Part shown: positions 34,460-43,659 of the stretch, one piece after another
How positions within the stretch are numbered: position 1 is the stretch's first letter
Layout of the letters: each line of letters opens with the position of its first letter
Made by a program: the position numbers and the translations under genes
Notes under the pieces: generated by a model
Databases searched by the model: none
The model's input: only the letters and a program-made list of their open reading frames with translations
What the model was told of the DNA's origin: nothing
Source: UBA9554 sp038205135
Lineage (GTDB): Bacteria > Pseudomonadota > Alphaproteobacteria > Rhodobacterales > Rhodobacteraceae
DNA: 60,075 bases
Assembly: GCA_038205135.1 (NCBI GenBank)
Contig: JBBRCF010000005.1
Span: 1 to 60,075, forward strand
Reading direction: 5' to 3'

Positions 34460-35814
34460 GCGTTCCGCACTGGCTGTCCAAAGCCGCCGAGCAGGCCGTC
34501 CCTGAACATGACGGGCCGCTGCCCGATGCCTGCGATCTGGTCATCATCGGCGGTGGTGTCATCGGGGTGGCAACCGCGATCTATGCGCGGCGCGCGGGTC
34601 TGTCGGTCGTGCTGCTGGACAAGGGCCGCGTGGGAGCGGAACAATCGACCCGCAACTGGGGCTGGATCCGCACGCAAGGCCGCGATCCGGCAGAAATCCC
34701 GATCTCGCTTGAATCGCGCGGGCTGTGGGCCGACCTGAACCGCGACTGTCAGGGCCGGCTGGGGATTGCGACCGTGGGCGTGACCTATCTGGCGCGCGAT
34801 ACCCGGACGCTGCTGGGCTATGGTGACTGGCTTGAATCGGCGCGCGGGCACGGGCTGGACAGCCGCATCCTGACCCGTGCGGAATTGCGCGCGCTGATGC
34901 CCAATGCGGATGACCGTTGGGCGGGCGCGCTGCATACTGCATCTGACATGCGCGGCGAACCTTGGGCGGCGGTGCCCGATCTGGCCCGGCTGGCCGCGCG
35001 CGAAGGTGTGGTGGTCCGCGAAAATTGCGCGGTGCGGGGGCTGGACATGGCCGCAGGCCGCGTCGCGGGCGTGGTGACGGAACGCGGGCCAGTGCGCGCC
35101 GCGCAAGTGGTGCTGGCAGGCGGCGCGTGGTCGGCGCTGTTTCTGGCGCGGCATGGCGTGCGCATCCCGCAATTGTCGGTGCGCGCGACCGTGGTGGCGA
35201 CCGATGCCGTGCCTGATGTGCAGGCGGGTGCGGCCACGGATGCGGATTTTGCGTGGCGGCGGCGCGATGATGGCGGCTATACGCTGGCGCCCTCGGCCTA
35301 TTCCGAACTGTTCATCGGGCCGGATGCGGTTAGAAATGCACCCATCTATCTGAAATTATTGGCAAAAGGCGGGTTTCAGGTGGTGCCTCGTCTGGCCGCC
35401 CCGCGCGGGTTTCCCGATGCATGGACCACGCCGCGACGCTGGCGTGATGATGAAACCTCGCCGTTTGAACGGATGCGCATTCTCGACCCCGCGCCGCCGG
35501 CCGCAAAAGCCGCGGAACTGCCGCGCCAATTCGCCGCCGCGTTTCCTGGCACCGCCCCCCCGCGCGTCGCCCGTGCCTGGGCCGGCATGATCGACGTGCT
35601 GCCCGATGTCGTGCCGATCGTCGATCGTTGCGCGGCGCTGCCGGGGCTGACGGTGGCCACCGGCATGTGCGGGCACGGATTTGGCATCGGGCCGGCGTTC
35701 GGCCGCATCGTGGCGGATATGGTGCAGGGGCGTGCCTTGGGCCATGACATGACCCGGTTTCGGTTCGGGCGGTTCCATGACGGACAACCTTTGACGCCGG
35801 GTCCCAACCTGTAA
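34456..35814 (+). CDS. DAO-type FAD-dependent oxidoreductase
   Basis: The 452-residue protein has the FAD dinucleotide loop CDLVIIGGGVIGVATAIYARRA and a DAO-family C terminus (LTVATGMCGHGFGIGPAFGR). This family oxidises amines or amino acids such as D-amino acids, glycine or sarcosine. The GTG start at 34456 overlaps the ArgE-like stop. In this operon it could oxidise the amino acid released by the deacylases; this is inference. Confidence 0.9.
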   Translation: MSVPHWLSKAAEQAVPEHDGPLPDACDLVIIGGGVIGVATAIYARRAGLSVVLLDKGRVGAEQSTRNWGWIRTQGRDPAEIPISLESRGLWADLNRDCQGRLGIATVGVTYLARDTRTLLGYGDWLESARGHGLDSRILTRAELRALMPNADDRWAGALHTASDMRGEPWAAVPDLARLAAREGVVVRENCAVRGLDMAAGRVAGVVTERGPVRAAQVVLAGGAWSALFLARHGVRIPQLSVRATVVATDAVPDVQAGAATDADFAWRRRDDGGYTLAPSAYSELFIGPDAVRNAPIYLKLLAKGGFQVVPRLAAPRGFPDAWTTPRRWRDDETSPFERMRILDPAPPAAKAAELPRQFAAAFPGTAPPRVARAWAGMIDVLPDVVPIVDRCAALPGLTVATGMCGHGFGIGPAFGRIVADMVQGRALGHDMTRFRFGRFHDGQPLTPGPNL

Positions 35815-35863
35815 CCCTTGCGGGTCCCGCGCCGATGGGTCAGCATCACGACAAAGGACCACC

Positions 35864-37024
35864 ATGCCGATCACCAACCGTATCGCCGATTTCGTTTCTG
35901 ACGCCCGGGAATGGCGGCAGCACCTGCATGCGCACCCGGAATTGCGCTTTGCCGAACATGAAACCGCCGCCTTCGTGGCGCAGCGTCTGCGCGATTTCGG
36001 CTGCGATCTGGTGCGCACCGGCGTGGGTCAAACGGGCGTGGTCGCCGTCATCGAGGGGCACGCGCCCGGCCGTACCATCGCGTTTCGGGCTGACATGGAC
36101 GCGCTGCCCCTGACCGAACGCACCGGCCTGCCGCATGCATCGACCATACCGGGGCGGATGCATGCCTGCGGGCATGACGGGCACACCACCATGCTGTTGA
36201 CCGCCGCGCGCTATCTGGCTGAGACCCGCGCTTTTGCGGGCCGCGTGGTGTTGCTGTTCCAACCGGCCGAAGAAGGCGGCGGCGGCGCGCAGGCCATGCT
36301 GGCCGATGGCGTGCTAGACGATTACGCAGTGGACGAGGTCTATGCCATGCACAATTGGCCGGGGCTGGCGGCGGGCCAGTTCGCCGTGCGCCCGGGGACG
36401 ATGATGGCCGCCGCCGACGGGTTCGAGATCACCGTGCAGGGCCGTGGCGGCCACGGCGCGCGTCCGCATCTGGCGGTGGATACGACGCTGGCGGCGGCAG
36501 CCATCGTGGTCGCCATGCCCTCGATCCCCGGGCGCAACACCGACCCGCATCAGCCGGTCGTGGTGTCGGTCTGCGCGATCCAATCCGACAGCACCGCCTA
36601 CAATGTGATCCCTGATCAGGTGATCCTGCGCGGCACCACGCGGTTTTTCGATATATCCCTGCGCCCGATGCTGCGCGACCGCATCGCGACGCTGGCGCAA
36701 TCCACGGCAGCGGCCTATGGCGCGACCGCCGCGGTGAATTATTTCCGCGGCGTCGATCCGGTGCTGAACGAGGCCGCCGCCGCCGGACATGCCGCCGCCG
36801 CTGCGCGCCGCGTCGCGGGCGATGTGCGGACCGACATGGCCCCCGACATGGCCGCCGAGGATTTCGCCGATATTCTGGCGGCGCGCCCTGGCGCCTTTGT
36901 CTGGATCGGCAACGGCAGCAGCGCGGACCTGCACAACCCGACCTATGAATTCAACGACGACATCATCCCCGCCGGCGCCAGTTTCTTTGCCACGCTGGCC
37001 GAGATGCGCCTGGCGAAACCCTGA
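35864..37024 (+). CDS. M20D amidohydrolase, paralogue 1
   Basis: The 386-residue enzyme is a hippurate hydrolase/aminoacylase-type M20D protein. The metal ligands sit in MHACGHDGHTTMLL, the general base in PAEEGGGG, and the late motif is AAEDFADILAARPGAFVWIG. It is the most divergent of three tandem paralogues. A clear AAAGGA site precedes ATG 35864. The family hydrolyses N-acyl amino acids or indole-amide conjugates; no substrate can be assigned. Confidence 0.9.
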   Translation: MPITNRIADFVSDAREWRQHLHAHPELRFAEHETAAFVAQRLRDFGCDLVRTGVGQTGVVAVIEGHAPGRTIAFRADMDALPLTERTGLPHASTIPGRMHACGHDGHTTMLLTAARYLAETRAFAGRVVLLFQPAEEGGGGAQAMLADGVLDDYAVDEVYAMHNWPGLAAGQFAVRPGTMMAAADGFEITVQGRGGHGARPHLAVDTTLAAAAIVVAMPSIPGRNTDPHQPVVVSVCAIQSDSTAYNVIPDQVILRGTTRFFDISLRPMLRDRIATLAQSTAAAYGATAAVNYFRGVDPVLNEAAAAGHAAAAARRVAGDVRTDMAPDMAAEDFADILAARPGAFVWIGNGSSADLHNPTYEFNDDIIPAGASFFATLAEMRLAKP

Positions 37025-37042
37025 CCCGAACCGGAGCCCATC

Positions 37043-38212
37043 ATGCCGATCAAGAACCGCATCGCTGAACTGAGCGCCGAGATGACCACCTGGCGGCGCG
37101 ATTTTCACGAACACCCCGAGGTCATGTTCGACGTCCATCGCACCGCCGCGACGGTGGCGGCCAAGCTGCGGGAATTCGGCTGCGACGAGGTGGTCGAAGG
37201 CGTCGGTATTTCCGGCGTGGTCGGCGTCATCCGCGGGCAATCCACCGCATCCGGCCGCGCCACTGCGCTGCGCGCCGACATGGATGCGCTGCCGATGTCG
37301 GAAATCACCGGGCTGCCCTATGCCTCGAAAATCCCCGGCGCGATGCATGCCTGCGGCCATGATGGGCATACCGCGATGCTGTTGGGGGCGGCGAAATACC
37401 TCTGTGAAACCCGCAACTTCGACGGCACTGTGGTGCTGCTGTTCCAACCCGCCGAAGAAGGCGGGGCAGGTGGGTTGAAAATGGTCGAGGACGGTGTAAT
37501 GGACCGTTGGAACGTGAACGAGGTCTACGGGTTGCACAACATGCCTGGCATGCCCGTCGGCGAATTCGCCATCCGGTCCGGGCCGCAAATGGCATCGGCC
37601 GATGAATTCGACGTCACCCTGCATGGCAAAGGCGGACATGCCGCCGTGCCGCACAAGGCGATCGACCTCGTGCTGGTCGGCAGCCAGATCGTGATGGCCC
37701 TGAACGCCATCGTGTCGCGCAATGTCGATCCGGTGCGGCACGCGGTCCTGACCGTCGCGACATTCCTGACCGAAAGCGACACCCAGAACGTGATCTCGCA
37801 GACGGTGAAACTGCGCGGTACGGTGCGCTGTTTCGACGCCGATGTGCGCGATGGCGTCGAGGCACAGTTCAAGGCGCTGGTTGGCGGCATCGCCGCAGCC
37901 CATGGTGCGACGGCCGATATCGCCTACAACCGCGGCTACCCGCCCACGGTGAACCACGCCGATCAGACCACGCTCGCCGCCGATTGCGCCGAAACCGTCG
38001 CTGGCCCCGGCAAGGTTGACCGCAACACGCCGCCGATCATGCCAGCCGAGGATTTCTCTTACATGCTCGAGGCGCGCCCGGGCGCCTATATCTTTCTTGG
38101 TAATGGTGACACCGCCATGTGCCACCACCCCGCCTATGATTTCGACGACACGGCCGCGCCCTACGGGGCCAGCTTCTTTGCCGAAGTCGTCGAACGCCGC
38201 ATGCCCCGCTGA
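37043..38212 (+). CDS. M20D amidohydrolase, paralogue 2
   Basis: The 389-residue protein repeats the family layout: DFHEHPEVMFDVHRTAATVA, MHACGHDGHTAMLLGAAKYL at residues 101-120, PAEEGGAGG and AEDFSYMLEARPGAYIFLGN. It is closer to paralogue 3 than to paralogue 1. It starts 18 bases after paralogue 1. Confidence 0.9.
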   Translation: MPIKNRIAELSAEMTTWRRDFHEHPEVMFDVHRTAATVAAKLREFGCDEVVEGVGISGVVGVIRGQSTASGRATALRADMDALPMSEITGLPYASKIPGAMHACGHDGHTAMLLGAAKYLCETRNFDGTVVLLFQPAEEGGAGGLKMVEDGVMDRWNVNEVYGLHNMPGMPVGEFAIRSGPQMASADEFDVTLHGKGGHAAVPHKAIDLVLVGSQIVMALNAIVSRNVDPVRHAVLTVATFLTESDTQNVISQTVKLRGTVRCFDADVRDGVEAQFKALVGGIAAAHGATADIAYNRGYPPTVNHADQTTLAADCAETVAGPGKVDRNTPPIMPAEDFSYMLEARPGAYIFLGNGDTAMCHHPAYDFDDTAAPYGASFFAEVVERRMPR

Positions 38213-38226
38213 TCAGGAGACCCGCT

Positions 38227-39390
38227 ATGCCCGTCAAAAATCGCCTTGCAGAAATGCACCAAGAAATCACTGCCTGGCGGCATGATTTGCACGAACACCC
38301 GGAAATCCTGTTCGAAACCCACCGCACCGCAGGAATCGTCGCCGAAAAGCTGCGCGAATTCGGCTGCGATGAAATTGTCACCGGCATCGGTCGCACCGGC
38401 GTGGTGGGCGTGATTCGCGGGCGCTCTACCGCCTCTGGCCGCGTGGTGGGTCTGCGCGCCGATATGGACGCGCTGCCGATCAATGAACAGACCGGGCTGC
38501 CCTATGCCTCGAAAACCCCCGGCGCGATGCATGCCTGCGGTCATGACGGCCATACCGCGATGCTGCTGGGCGCGGCGAAATACCTCGCGGAAACCCGCAA
38601 TTTCGACGGCACCGCCGTGGTGATCTTTCAACCCGCCGAAGAGGGCGGTGGCGGCGGGCGCGAAATGTGCGCGGACGGCATGATGGACCGCTTCGGCATT
38701 CAGGAGGTCTACGGCATGCATAACTGGCCCGGCATGCCGGTGGGCCAGTTCGCGATCCGCCCCGGCCCGTTTTTTGCCGCCACCGACCTGATCACCATCG
38801 ACTGCGAAGGCAAGGGCGGCCATGCCGCCAAACCGCAGGAAACCGTGGACACCACGCTGATGGCCGCGCATCTGGTCACTGCACTGCAATCCATCGTCAG
38901 CCGCAATTCTGACCCGATCGGACAGATCGTGGTGTCGATCACCAGCTTTGAAACCTCGTCCAAGGCTTTCAACGTCATCCCGCAGCGCGTCGCGATCAAG
39001 GGCACCGTGCGCACGCTGTCCACTGCGCTGCGCGATCTTGCTGAAAAGCGCATGACCGAGATTTGCGCCGGCGTCGCCGCCACATTCGGCGGCACGATCA
39101 CGCTGAACTACAACCGCAACTACCCGGTGATGGTGAACCATGACGAACCCACCGAATTCGCCGCCGAGGTTGCACGTATGGTCAGCGGCGACTGCCTGCC
39201 CGCGCCTTTGGTGATGGGTGGCGAGGATTTTGCCTTCATGCTCGAAGAACGCCCGGGCGCCTATATCGTTGTCGGCAATGGCGATACGGCGATGGTGCAT
39301 CACCCGGAATACAACTTCAACGACGCGCTGATCCCGGCGGGCTGTTCCTGGTATGCCGAAATGGTCGAACGCCGGATGCCCGCCGCCTGA
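38227..39390 (+). CDS. M20D amidohydrolase, paralogue 3
   Basis: The 387-residue protein begins MPVKNRLAEMHQEITAWRHD and has the same metal and base motifs (MHACGHDGHTAMLLGAAKYL, PAEEGGGGG, GGEDFAFMLEERPGAYIVVG). It starts 14 bases after paralogue 2, with AGGAG near -10, and is the last gene of the operon. A dispersed hairpin element follows in the gap to the convergent moaA. Confidence 0.9.
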   Translation: MPVKNRLAEMHQEITAWRHDLHEHPEILFETHRTAGIVAEKLREFGCDEIVTGIGRTGVVGVIRGRSTASGRVVGLRADMDALPINEQTGLPYASKTPGAMHACGHDGHTAMLLGAAKYLAETRNFDGTAVVIFQPAEEGGGGGREMCADGMMDRFGIQEVYGMHNWPGMPVGQFAIRPGPFFAATDLITIDCEGKGGHAAKPQETVDTTLMAAHLVTALQSIVSRNSDPIGQIVVSITSFETSSKAFNVIPQRVAIKGTVRTLSTALRDLAEKRMTEICAGVAATFGGTITLNYNRNYPVMVNHDEPTEFAAEVARMVSGDCLPAPLVMGGEDFAFMLEERPGAYIVVGNGDTAMVHHPEYNFNDALIPAGCSWYAEMVERRMPAA

Positions 39391-39427
39391 CCTTACCTGT
39401 ACCAAACATGCGCACGGTCCGACCGGC

Positions 39428-39475
39428 TTTTTTGGTTCGAAAATACCCCGGGGGGTCAAGGGGGGCAGAGCCCCC
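39428..39475 (-). repeat. Dispersed hairpin element, copy C (inverted)
   Basis: GGGGGC (39461-39466) and GCCCCC (39470-39475) form the hairpin. Read on the minus strand, the tail CCCGGGGTATTTTCGAACC follows. It lies between the convergent M20D gene and moaA, unlike copies A and B. Confidence 0.7.
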
Positions 39476-39490
39476 TTGCCCTGGCTGCGA

Positions 39491-40495
39491 TCATCCGCCG
39501 GTGTGGCTCATGTGGCGGCTGACGCGGCCGGCCACGTCCTGCCGGGCATAGTCGAAATCATGCCCCTTGGGTTTCAGGCCGATGGCCGCACGGATCGCGG
39601 CCTCCAAAACCACGTCATCAGTGGACGCCCGCAACGGCGCGCGCAGATCGCTGTGGCCTTCCTGCCCCAGACAGGTGTAGATCTCGCCGGTGCAGGTGAT
39701 CCGGACCCGGTTGCAGCTTTCGCAGAAATTATGGCTCAGGGGCGTGATGAACCCGATCTTCTGCCCGGTCTCTTCCAGCCTGACATAGCGCGCGGGCCCC
39801 CCGGTGCGTTCCGCCAGATCGGTCAGGCTGTACCGCGCCGCCAGCCGCGCACGCAGGTCGCGCAGCGACCAGAACTGGTCCAGCCGGTCTTCGTTGCCGA
39901 TATCGCCCATCGGCATGACCTCGATCCAGGTCAGGTCATGACCTTCGGCCGCGCACCATTCGGTCAGACGGAACAACTCGTCATCGTTCACGCCCTTCAG
40001 GGCTACCGCGTTGATCTTGACCCGCAGCCCCGCGGCCCGCGCTGCATCGATCCCGCGCAAAACCTGAGGCAGGCGGCCCCAGCGGGTAATGGCCGCGAAT
40101 TTCGCATCATCCAGCGTGTCGAGCGACACATTCACCCGACGTACGCCCAGCCCCGCCAGGTCGGAAGCAAAACGGTCCAGCTGGCTACCATTGGTGGTCA
40201 GGGTCAGGTCCTGCAACGCGCCGGTTTGCAGATGTCGCGCCATGGCTTCGAAAAACGTCAGGATGCCCTTGCGCACCAAAGGCTCACCACCGGTGATCCG
40301 CAGTTTTTCCACGCCAAGCCCGACGAACGTGGAACACAGCCGGTCCAGTTCCTCCAGCGTCAGCAGGTCCTTTTTCGGCAGGAACGTCATCTGTTCCGAC
40401 ATGCAATAAACACATCGAAAATCGCAGCGGTCGGTGACGGACACCCGCAGATAGGAAATTCGACGGTGAAACGGATCGATGAGCGGCATGTCCAT
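39491..40495 (-). CDS. moaA: GTP 3',8-cyclase, molybdenum cofactor synthesis
   Basis: This radical-SAM enzyme makes the first intermediate of molybdopterin from GTP. The 334-residue protein has the N-terminal 4Fe-4S motif at C24, C28 and C31 (CDFRCVYC). The second cluster motif is FCESCNRVRITCTGEIYTCL, and the chain ends in the required glycine pair (HTGG). An ATG two codons downstream is a possible alternative start. No other moa genes are in view. Confidence 0.95.
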   Translation of the reverse strand: MDMPLIDPFHRRISYLRVSVTDRCDFRCVYCMSEQMTFLPKKDLLTLEELDRLCSTFVGLGVEKLRITGGEPLVRKGILTFFEAMARHLQTGALQDLTLTTNGSQLDRFASDLAGLGVRRVNVSLDTLDDAKFAAITRWGRLPQVLRGIDAARAAGLRVKINAVALKGVNDDELFRLTEWCAAEGHDLTWIEVMPMGDIGNEDRLDQFWSLRDLRARLAARYSLTDLAERTGGPARYVRLEETGQKIGFITPLSHNFCESCNRVRITCTGEIYTCLGQEGHSDLRAPLRASTDDVVLEAAIRAAIGLKPKGHDFDYARQDVAGRVSRHMSHTGG

Positions 40496-40581
40496 GGCCA
40501 GACGCTAGGCCCTAAGCGCGGCTTCAGCAAGAGCGGGTTGCGCAGGGGCCGTCCCGCGCGCAAACCGGGTCCTTTTACGAT

Positions 40582-41271
40582 CTAAACTGGCGTCAGGTAC
40601 TTTTCCGCCTCGCGCCGTGCGAACGGTTTCATCGCGCGGCCGTTTTCGGCCATGAACGCGCGCACGCGGTCCGGGTCGTGCTTTGACAGATCGCGCAGCC
40701 ACCAACCGACGGATTTCTGGATGAACCATTCCGGGTCGCGCACGAAATTCGCGGCCCAGCCCAGCACATGTTCACGCGCCGCCGTTTCTGCCTCGGACAG
40801 GTGGTTCAGCCGCGCCAGACCCAGAGTACCGACCATCGCGGCGCGGCGCACCCAATGGCTGGGGTCGCGGGTCCATACCTCGACCCGATCCAGCCGCGTC
40901 AGATCGGCCATGATCCGGCGTTGGCCCGCCATCATGGCGTGATCGGCAATCGCCCAACTGTCGAAATCGGGCACCCAGCCACAGATCATGTCCCAGACGA
41001 CGTCATCTGATGGCCGGATGCGCGCCTGCGTCAGCAGTTTTGCCGCCACGACGCGCGCTTCGTAGATGTTGCTGCGCCACAGCTCGTCGGCCATTTCCAA
41101 CCGTTGGTCCAGCGTCAGGCTCTGCCGCCAGCCCTGCGCCATGTCGTTCAGCGCCGTGTTGGTCACACCCAGATAGCGGCGCGGCACCTTGTGATAGTCG
41201 GCCATGCCGATGGCGCGCGCGGGGTCGGCCTGCGCTTCCAGATCAGCCAGCGCCTGTGTTGCGGTCATCAT
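40582..41271 (-). CDS. AlkD-like DNA alkylation repair protein
   Basis: The 229-residue protein is an all-helical HEAT-repeat glycosylase of the AlkD type, which removes alkylated purines. It has KVPRRYLGVTNTALN near residues 28-43 and helices such as MADELWRSNIYEARVVAAK and WVPDFDSWAIADHAMMA, typical of the DNA-binding solenoid. A terminal domain ends FARREAEKYLTPV. It starts three bases after the DUF3833 lipoprotein stop, so the two share an operon. Confidence 0.85.
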   Translation of the reverse strand: MMTATQALADLEAQADPARAIGMADYHKVPRRYLGVTNTALNDMAQGWRQSLTLDQRLEMADELWRSNIYEARVVAAKLLTQARIRPSDDVVWDMICGWVPDFDSWAIADHAMMAGQRRIMADLTRLDRVEVWTRDPSHWVRRAAMVGTLGLARLNHLSEAETAAREHVLGWAANFVRDPEWFIQKSVGWWLRDLSKHDPDRVRAFMAENGRAMKPFARREAEKYLTPV

Positions 41272-41274
41272 GCC

Positions 41275-41796
41275 TCAAGACCGGATTTCAAAGCGGACCG
41301 TGCCGATCGGAAAACCGAATCGCGTCACAACTGCGTCATTCACGATCACGCCGTCGGCGCGCTGATAGATCACATCCTCAAATCCCAGCCGGGTGACCGA
41401 GGTGTCCGAGGCGAAATCGGCGGTGTAGCTCAACCGCACTTCGCCGTTCTGTTCGATGGCCGTAGCCGTTCCAACGGTGTCTTCCCGCCGTCCGATCCAC
41501 CGACCGGCACCGGCACGGTCAAACACCCAGGTCAGGCGATTTTTCTGGCCATCATCATACAGGAAATCCTCGACAATCGTCAGCCGTTGGCCGTCCCGCG
41601 ACAGATGCCCGTTCAACAGTGCGGTAAACCGCCGTTCGTCCCCGGTCAGGGGAACGCGAAACAGCCCTGCGCCGCGTTTGCGACCCATAAAGGCCTGATC
41701 CAGCGTTATCGGCCGGGTCGGCAGGTCGGGTGATGCCGGCAAGGTGGCGCAACCACCCAGCGACAGTGCTCCGATCATGAACAGTCGACGATCCAT
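41275..41796 (-). CDS. DUF3833 family lipoprotein
   Basis: The 173-residue protein has a short signal with lipobox (MDRRLFMIGALSLGGC), Cys16 being the predicted lipid site, and a beta-rich DUF3833 domain: HLSRDGQRLTIVEDFLYDDG, WVFDRAGAGRWIGR, and VTRFGFPIGTVRFEIR. Function of the family is unknown. It precedes an AlkD-like gene with only three bases between them. Confidence 0.85.
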   Translation of the reverse strand: MDRRLFMIGALSLGGCATLPASPDLPTRPITLDQAFMGRKRGAGLFRVPLTGDERRFTALLNGHLSRDGQRLTIVEDFLYDDGQKNRLTWVFDRAGAGRWIGRREDTVGTATAIEQNGEVRLSYTADFASDTSVTRLGFEDVIYQRADGVIVNDAVVTRFGFPIGTVRFEIRS

Positions 41797-41835
41797 CGGG
41801 TCCTCACGATTACCTGGACTTATACATAGCGCAGA

Positions 41836-43659
41836 TCATTCCACAGTCACCGATTTCGCCAGATTACGGGGCTGGTCCACATCGGTGCCTTTGGCGATCG
41901 CGGTGTGATAGGCCAGCAACTGAGCCGGCAGGGCATAAAGGATCGGGGTCAGGAACGGATCAACGGCCGGCATCTCGATCACCTCCCAGGCACCCTGCGA
42001 TCCCGCGGTGCGACCGGCATGATCGGTGATCATCACCACCTTGCCGCCACGGGCCATGACCTCTTGCATGTTCGACACCGTCTTGTCGAACAGATCGTCA
42101 TAGGGGGCCATCACCACCACGGGCACTTTGGCGTCGATCAGGGCAATGGGGCCGTGTTTCAGCTCACCTGATGCATAAGCTTCGGCATGTATATAGCTGA
42201 TTTCCTTTAGTTTCAGTGCGCCTTCAAGCGCCAGCGGATACATTTGCCCGCGGCCCAGAAACAGGATATCGCGCGCCTCGGCCAGCAGGCGGGCGATGCG
42301 TTCCACCTCGGCGCTGATGTCCAGCGCACCGCTCAGAATGGCGGGCAGCCCCCGCAATGCCGACAGGTGATGCGCCAGTTTCGTATCATCCAGTTCGCCG
42401 CGCGCATGGGCCGCCTGCAACGCCAGCATCAACAGCACCGTCAACTGGCAGGTAAACGCCTTGGTCGAGGCGACGCCGATTTCCACCCCGGCGTGGATCG
42501 GCAGCGCCAGATCGCTTTCGCGCGCAATCGAGCTTTCGGGTACATTGACCACCGACACGATCCGGTCGGCGCGGTCACGGCAATAGCGCAGCGCAGCCAG
42601 TGTATCAGCGGTTTCGCCGGATTGGCTGACAAACAGCGCCACGGTGCCCTTCTGGATCGGCGGTTCGCGGTAGCGGAATTCGGACGCCACATCGATATCC
42701 ACCGGCAGGCGCGCGATCTGTTCGAACCAGTACTTTGCGGTGTAGCAGGCATAGAACGCCGTGCCGCACGCCACCAGTGTCAGGCGGGTCACGTTGGACC
42801 AGTCGATGCTGCCGCCGGGCAGCACGACGCGGTCGCCATCGGCGCTCAGGTAATTGCGCACCGCCTCGCCGATCACGCGGGGCTGTTCGGCGATTTCCTT
42901 GGCCATGAAATGCTTGTAGCCGCCGCGGTCGATGCGCGCGCCTTCGATGCGGATCTTGCGCATGTCGCGGTTGACCAGACGCCCGTCCGCGCCCCGGATC
43001 ACCACGCTGCTCCGGGTCAGGACCGCCCAATCGCCTTCTTCCAGATAGGTGATGCGGTCGGTCATCGGGGCCAGCGCGATCGCGTCCGACCCCACATACA
43101 TCTCGCCATCGCCATGCCCGATCGCCAGCGGGCTGCCCTTGCGGGCGGCGATCATCAGGTCCTGTTCGCCGTCAAACAGAAACGCCAAGGCAAAGGCCCC
43201 CTGCAACCGCGCAATGGTCTGACGCGCCGCATCGACCGGACCCGCACCTTCGATCATGAATTGATGCGCTAGCAGGGCCACGGTTTCGGTGTCGGTCTGG
43301 GTCACGAAATGATGGCCCTTGGCGGCCAGTTCCGTGCGCAGATCGCGGAAATTCTCGATGATGCCATTATGCACCACGGCCACGGGGCCAGAGGTATGCG
43401 GATGCGCGTTGGCAACCGTGGGCGCCCCATGCGTCGCCCAACGGGTATGCCCGATGCCCGACGTGCCCGCCAGCGGATCGTGCACCAGAAGGTCGGACAG
43501 GTTCACCAGCTTGCCGACGGCGCGGCGGCGGTCCAGCCGGCCCTTATTGACCGTGGCGATGCCCGCGCTGTCATAGCCGCGATATTCCAGCCGCTTTAAC
43601 GCCTCGACGAGGATCGGTGCGACCTCATGCGTGCCCAGGACCCCGACAATTCCGCACAT
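41836..43659 (-). CDS. glmS: Glucosamine-6-phosphate synthase
   Basis: It makes glucosamine 6-phosphate from fructose 6-phosphate and glutamine, feeding cell-wall amino-sugar synthesis. The 607-residue protein has the N-terminal class II glutamine amidotransferase beginning with Cys2 (MCGIVGVLG) and the tandem SIS domains (LFVSQSGETADTLAALRYCR, VIEMPAVDPFLTPILYALPA). It ends in TVE after SVT. ATG at 43659 overlaps the glmU stop by one base (TAATG on the minus strand), a tight translational coupling. Confidence 0.97.
   Translation of the reverse strand: MCGIVGVLGTHEVAPILVEALKRLEYRGYDSAGIATVNKGRLDRRRAVGKLVNLSDLLVHDPLAGTSGIGHTRWATHGAPTVANAHPHTSGPVAVVHNGIIENFRDLRTELAAKGHHFVTQTDTETVALLAHQFMIEGAGPVDAARQTIARLQGAFALAFLFDGEQDLMIAARKGSPLAIGHGDGEMYVGSDAIALAPMTDRITYLEEGDWAVLTRSSVVIRGADGRLVNRDMRKIRIEGARIDRGGYKHFMAKEIAEQPRVIGEAVRNYLSADGDRVVLPGGSIDWSNVTRLTLVACGTAFYACYTAKYWFEQIARLPVDIDVASEFRYREPPIQKGTVALFVSQSGETADTLAALRYCRDRADRIVSVVNVPESSIARESDLALPIHAGVEIGVASTKAFTCQLTVLLMLALQAAHARGELDDTKLAHHLSALRGLPAILSGALDISAEVERIARLLAEARDILFLGRGQMYPLALEGALKLKEISYIHAEAYASGELKHGPIALIDAKVPVVVMAPYDDLFDKTVSNMQEVMARGGKVVMITDHAGRTAGSQGAWEVIEMPAVDPFLTPILYALPAQLLAYHTAIAKGTDVDQPRNLAKSVTVE

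Noticed and set aside
36314..38128. 604-residue minus-strand frame opposite two M20D genes
   Set aside because: Internal similarity in it simply mirrors the paralogy of the M20D genes on the other strand; no independent domain.
39412..39436. Terminator after the last M20D gene
   Set aside because: The run CTTTTTT is present, but the preceding stem has only about four pairs, so I do not call it a terminator.
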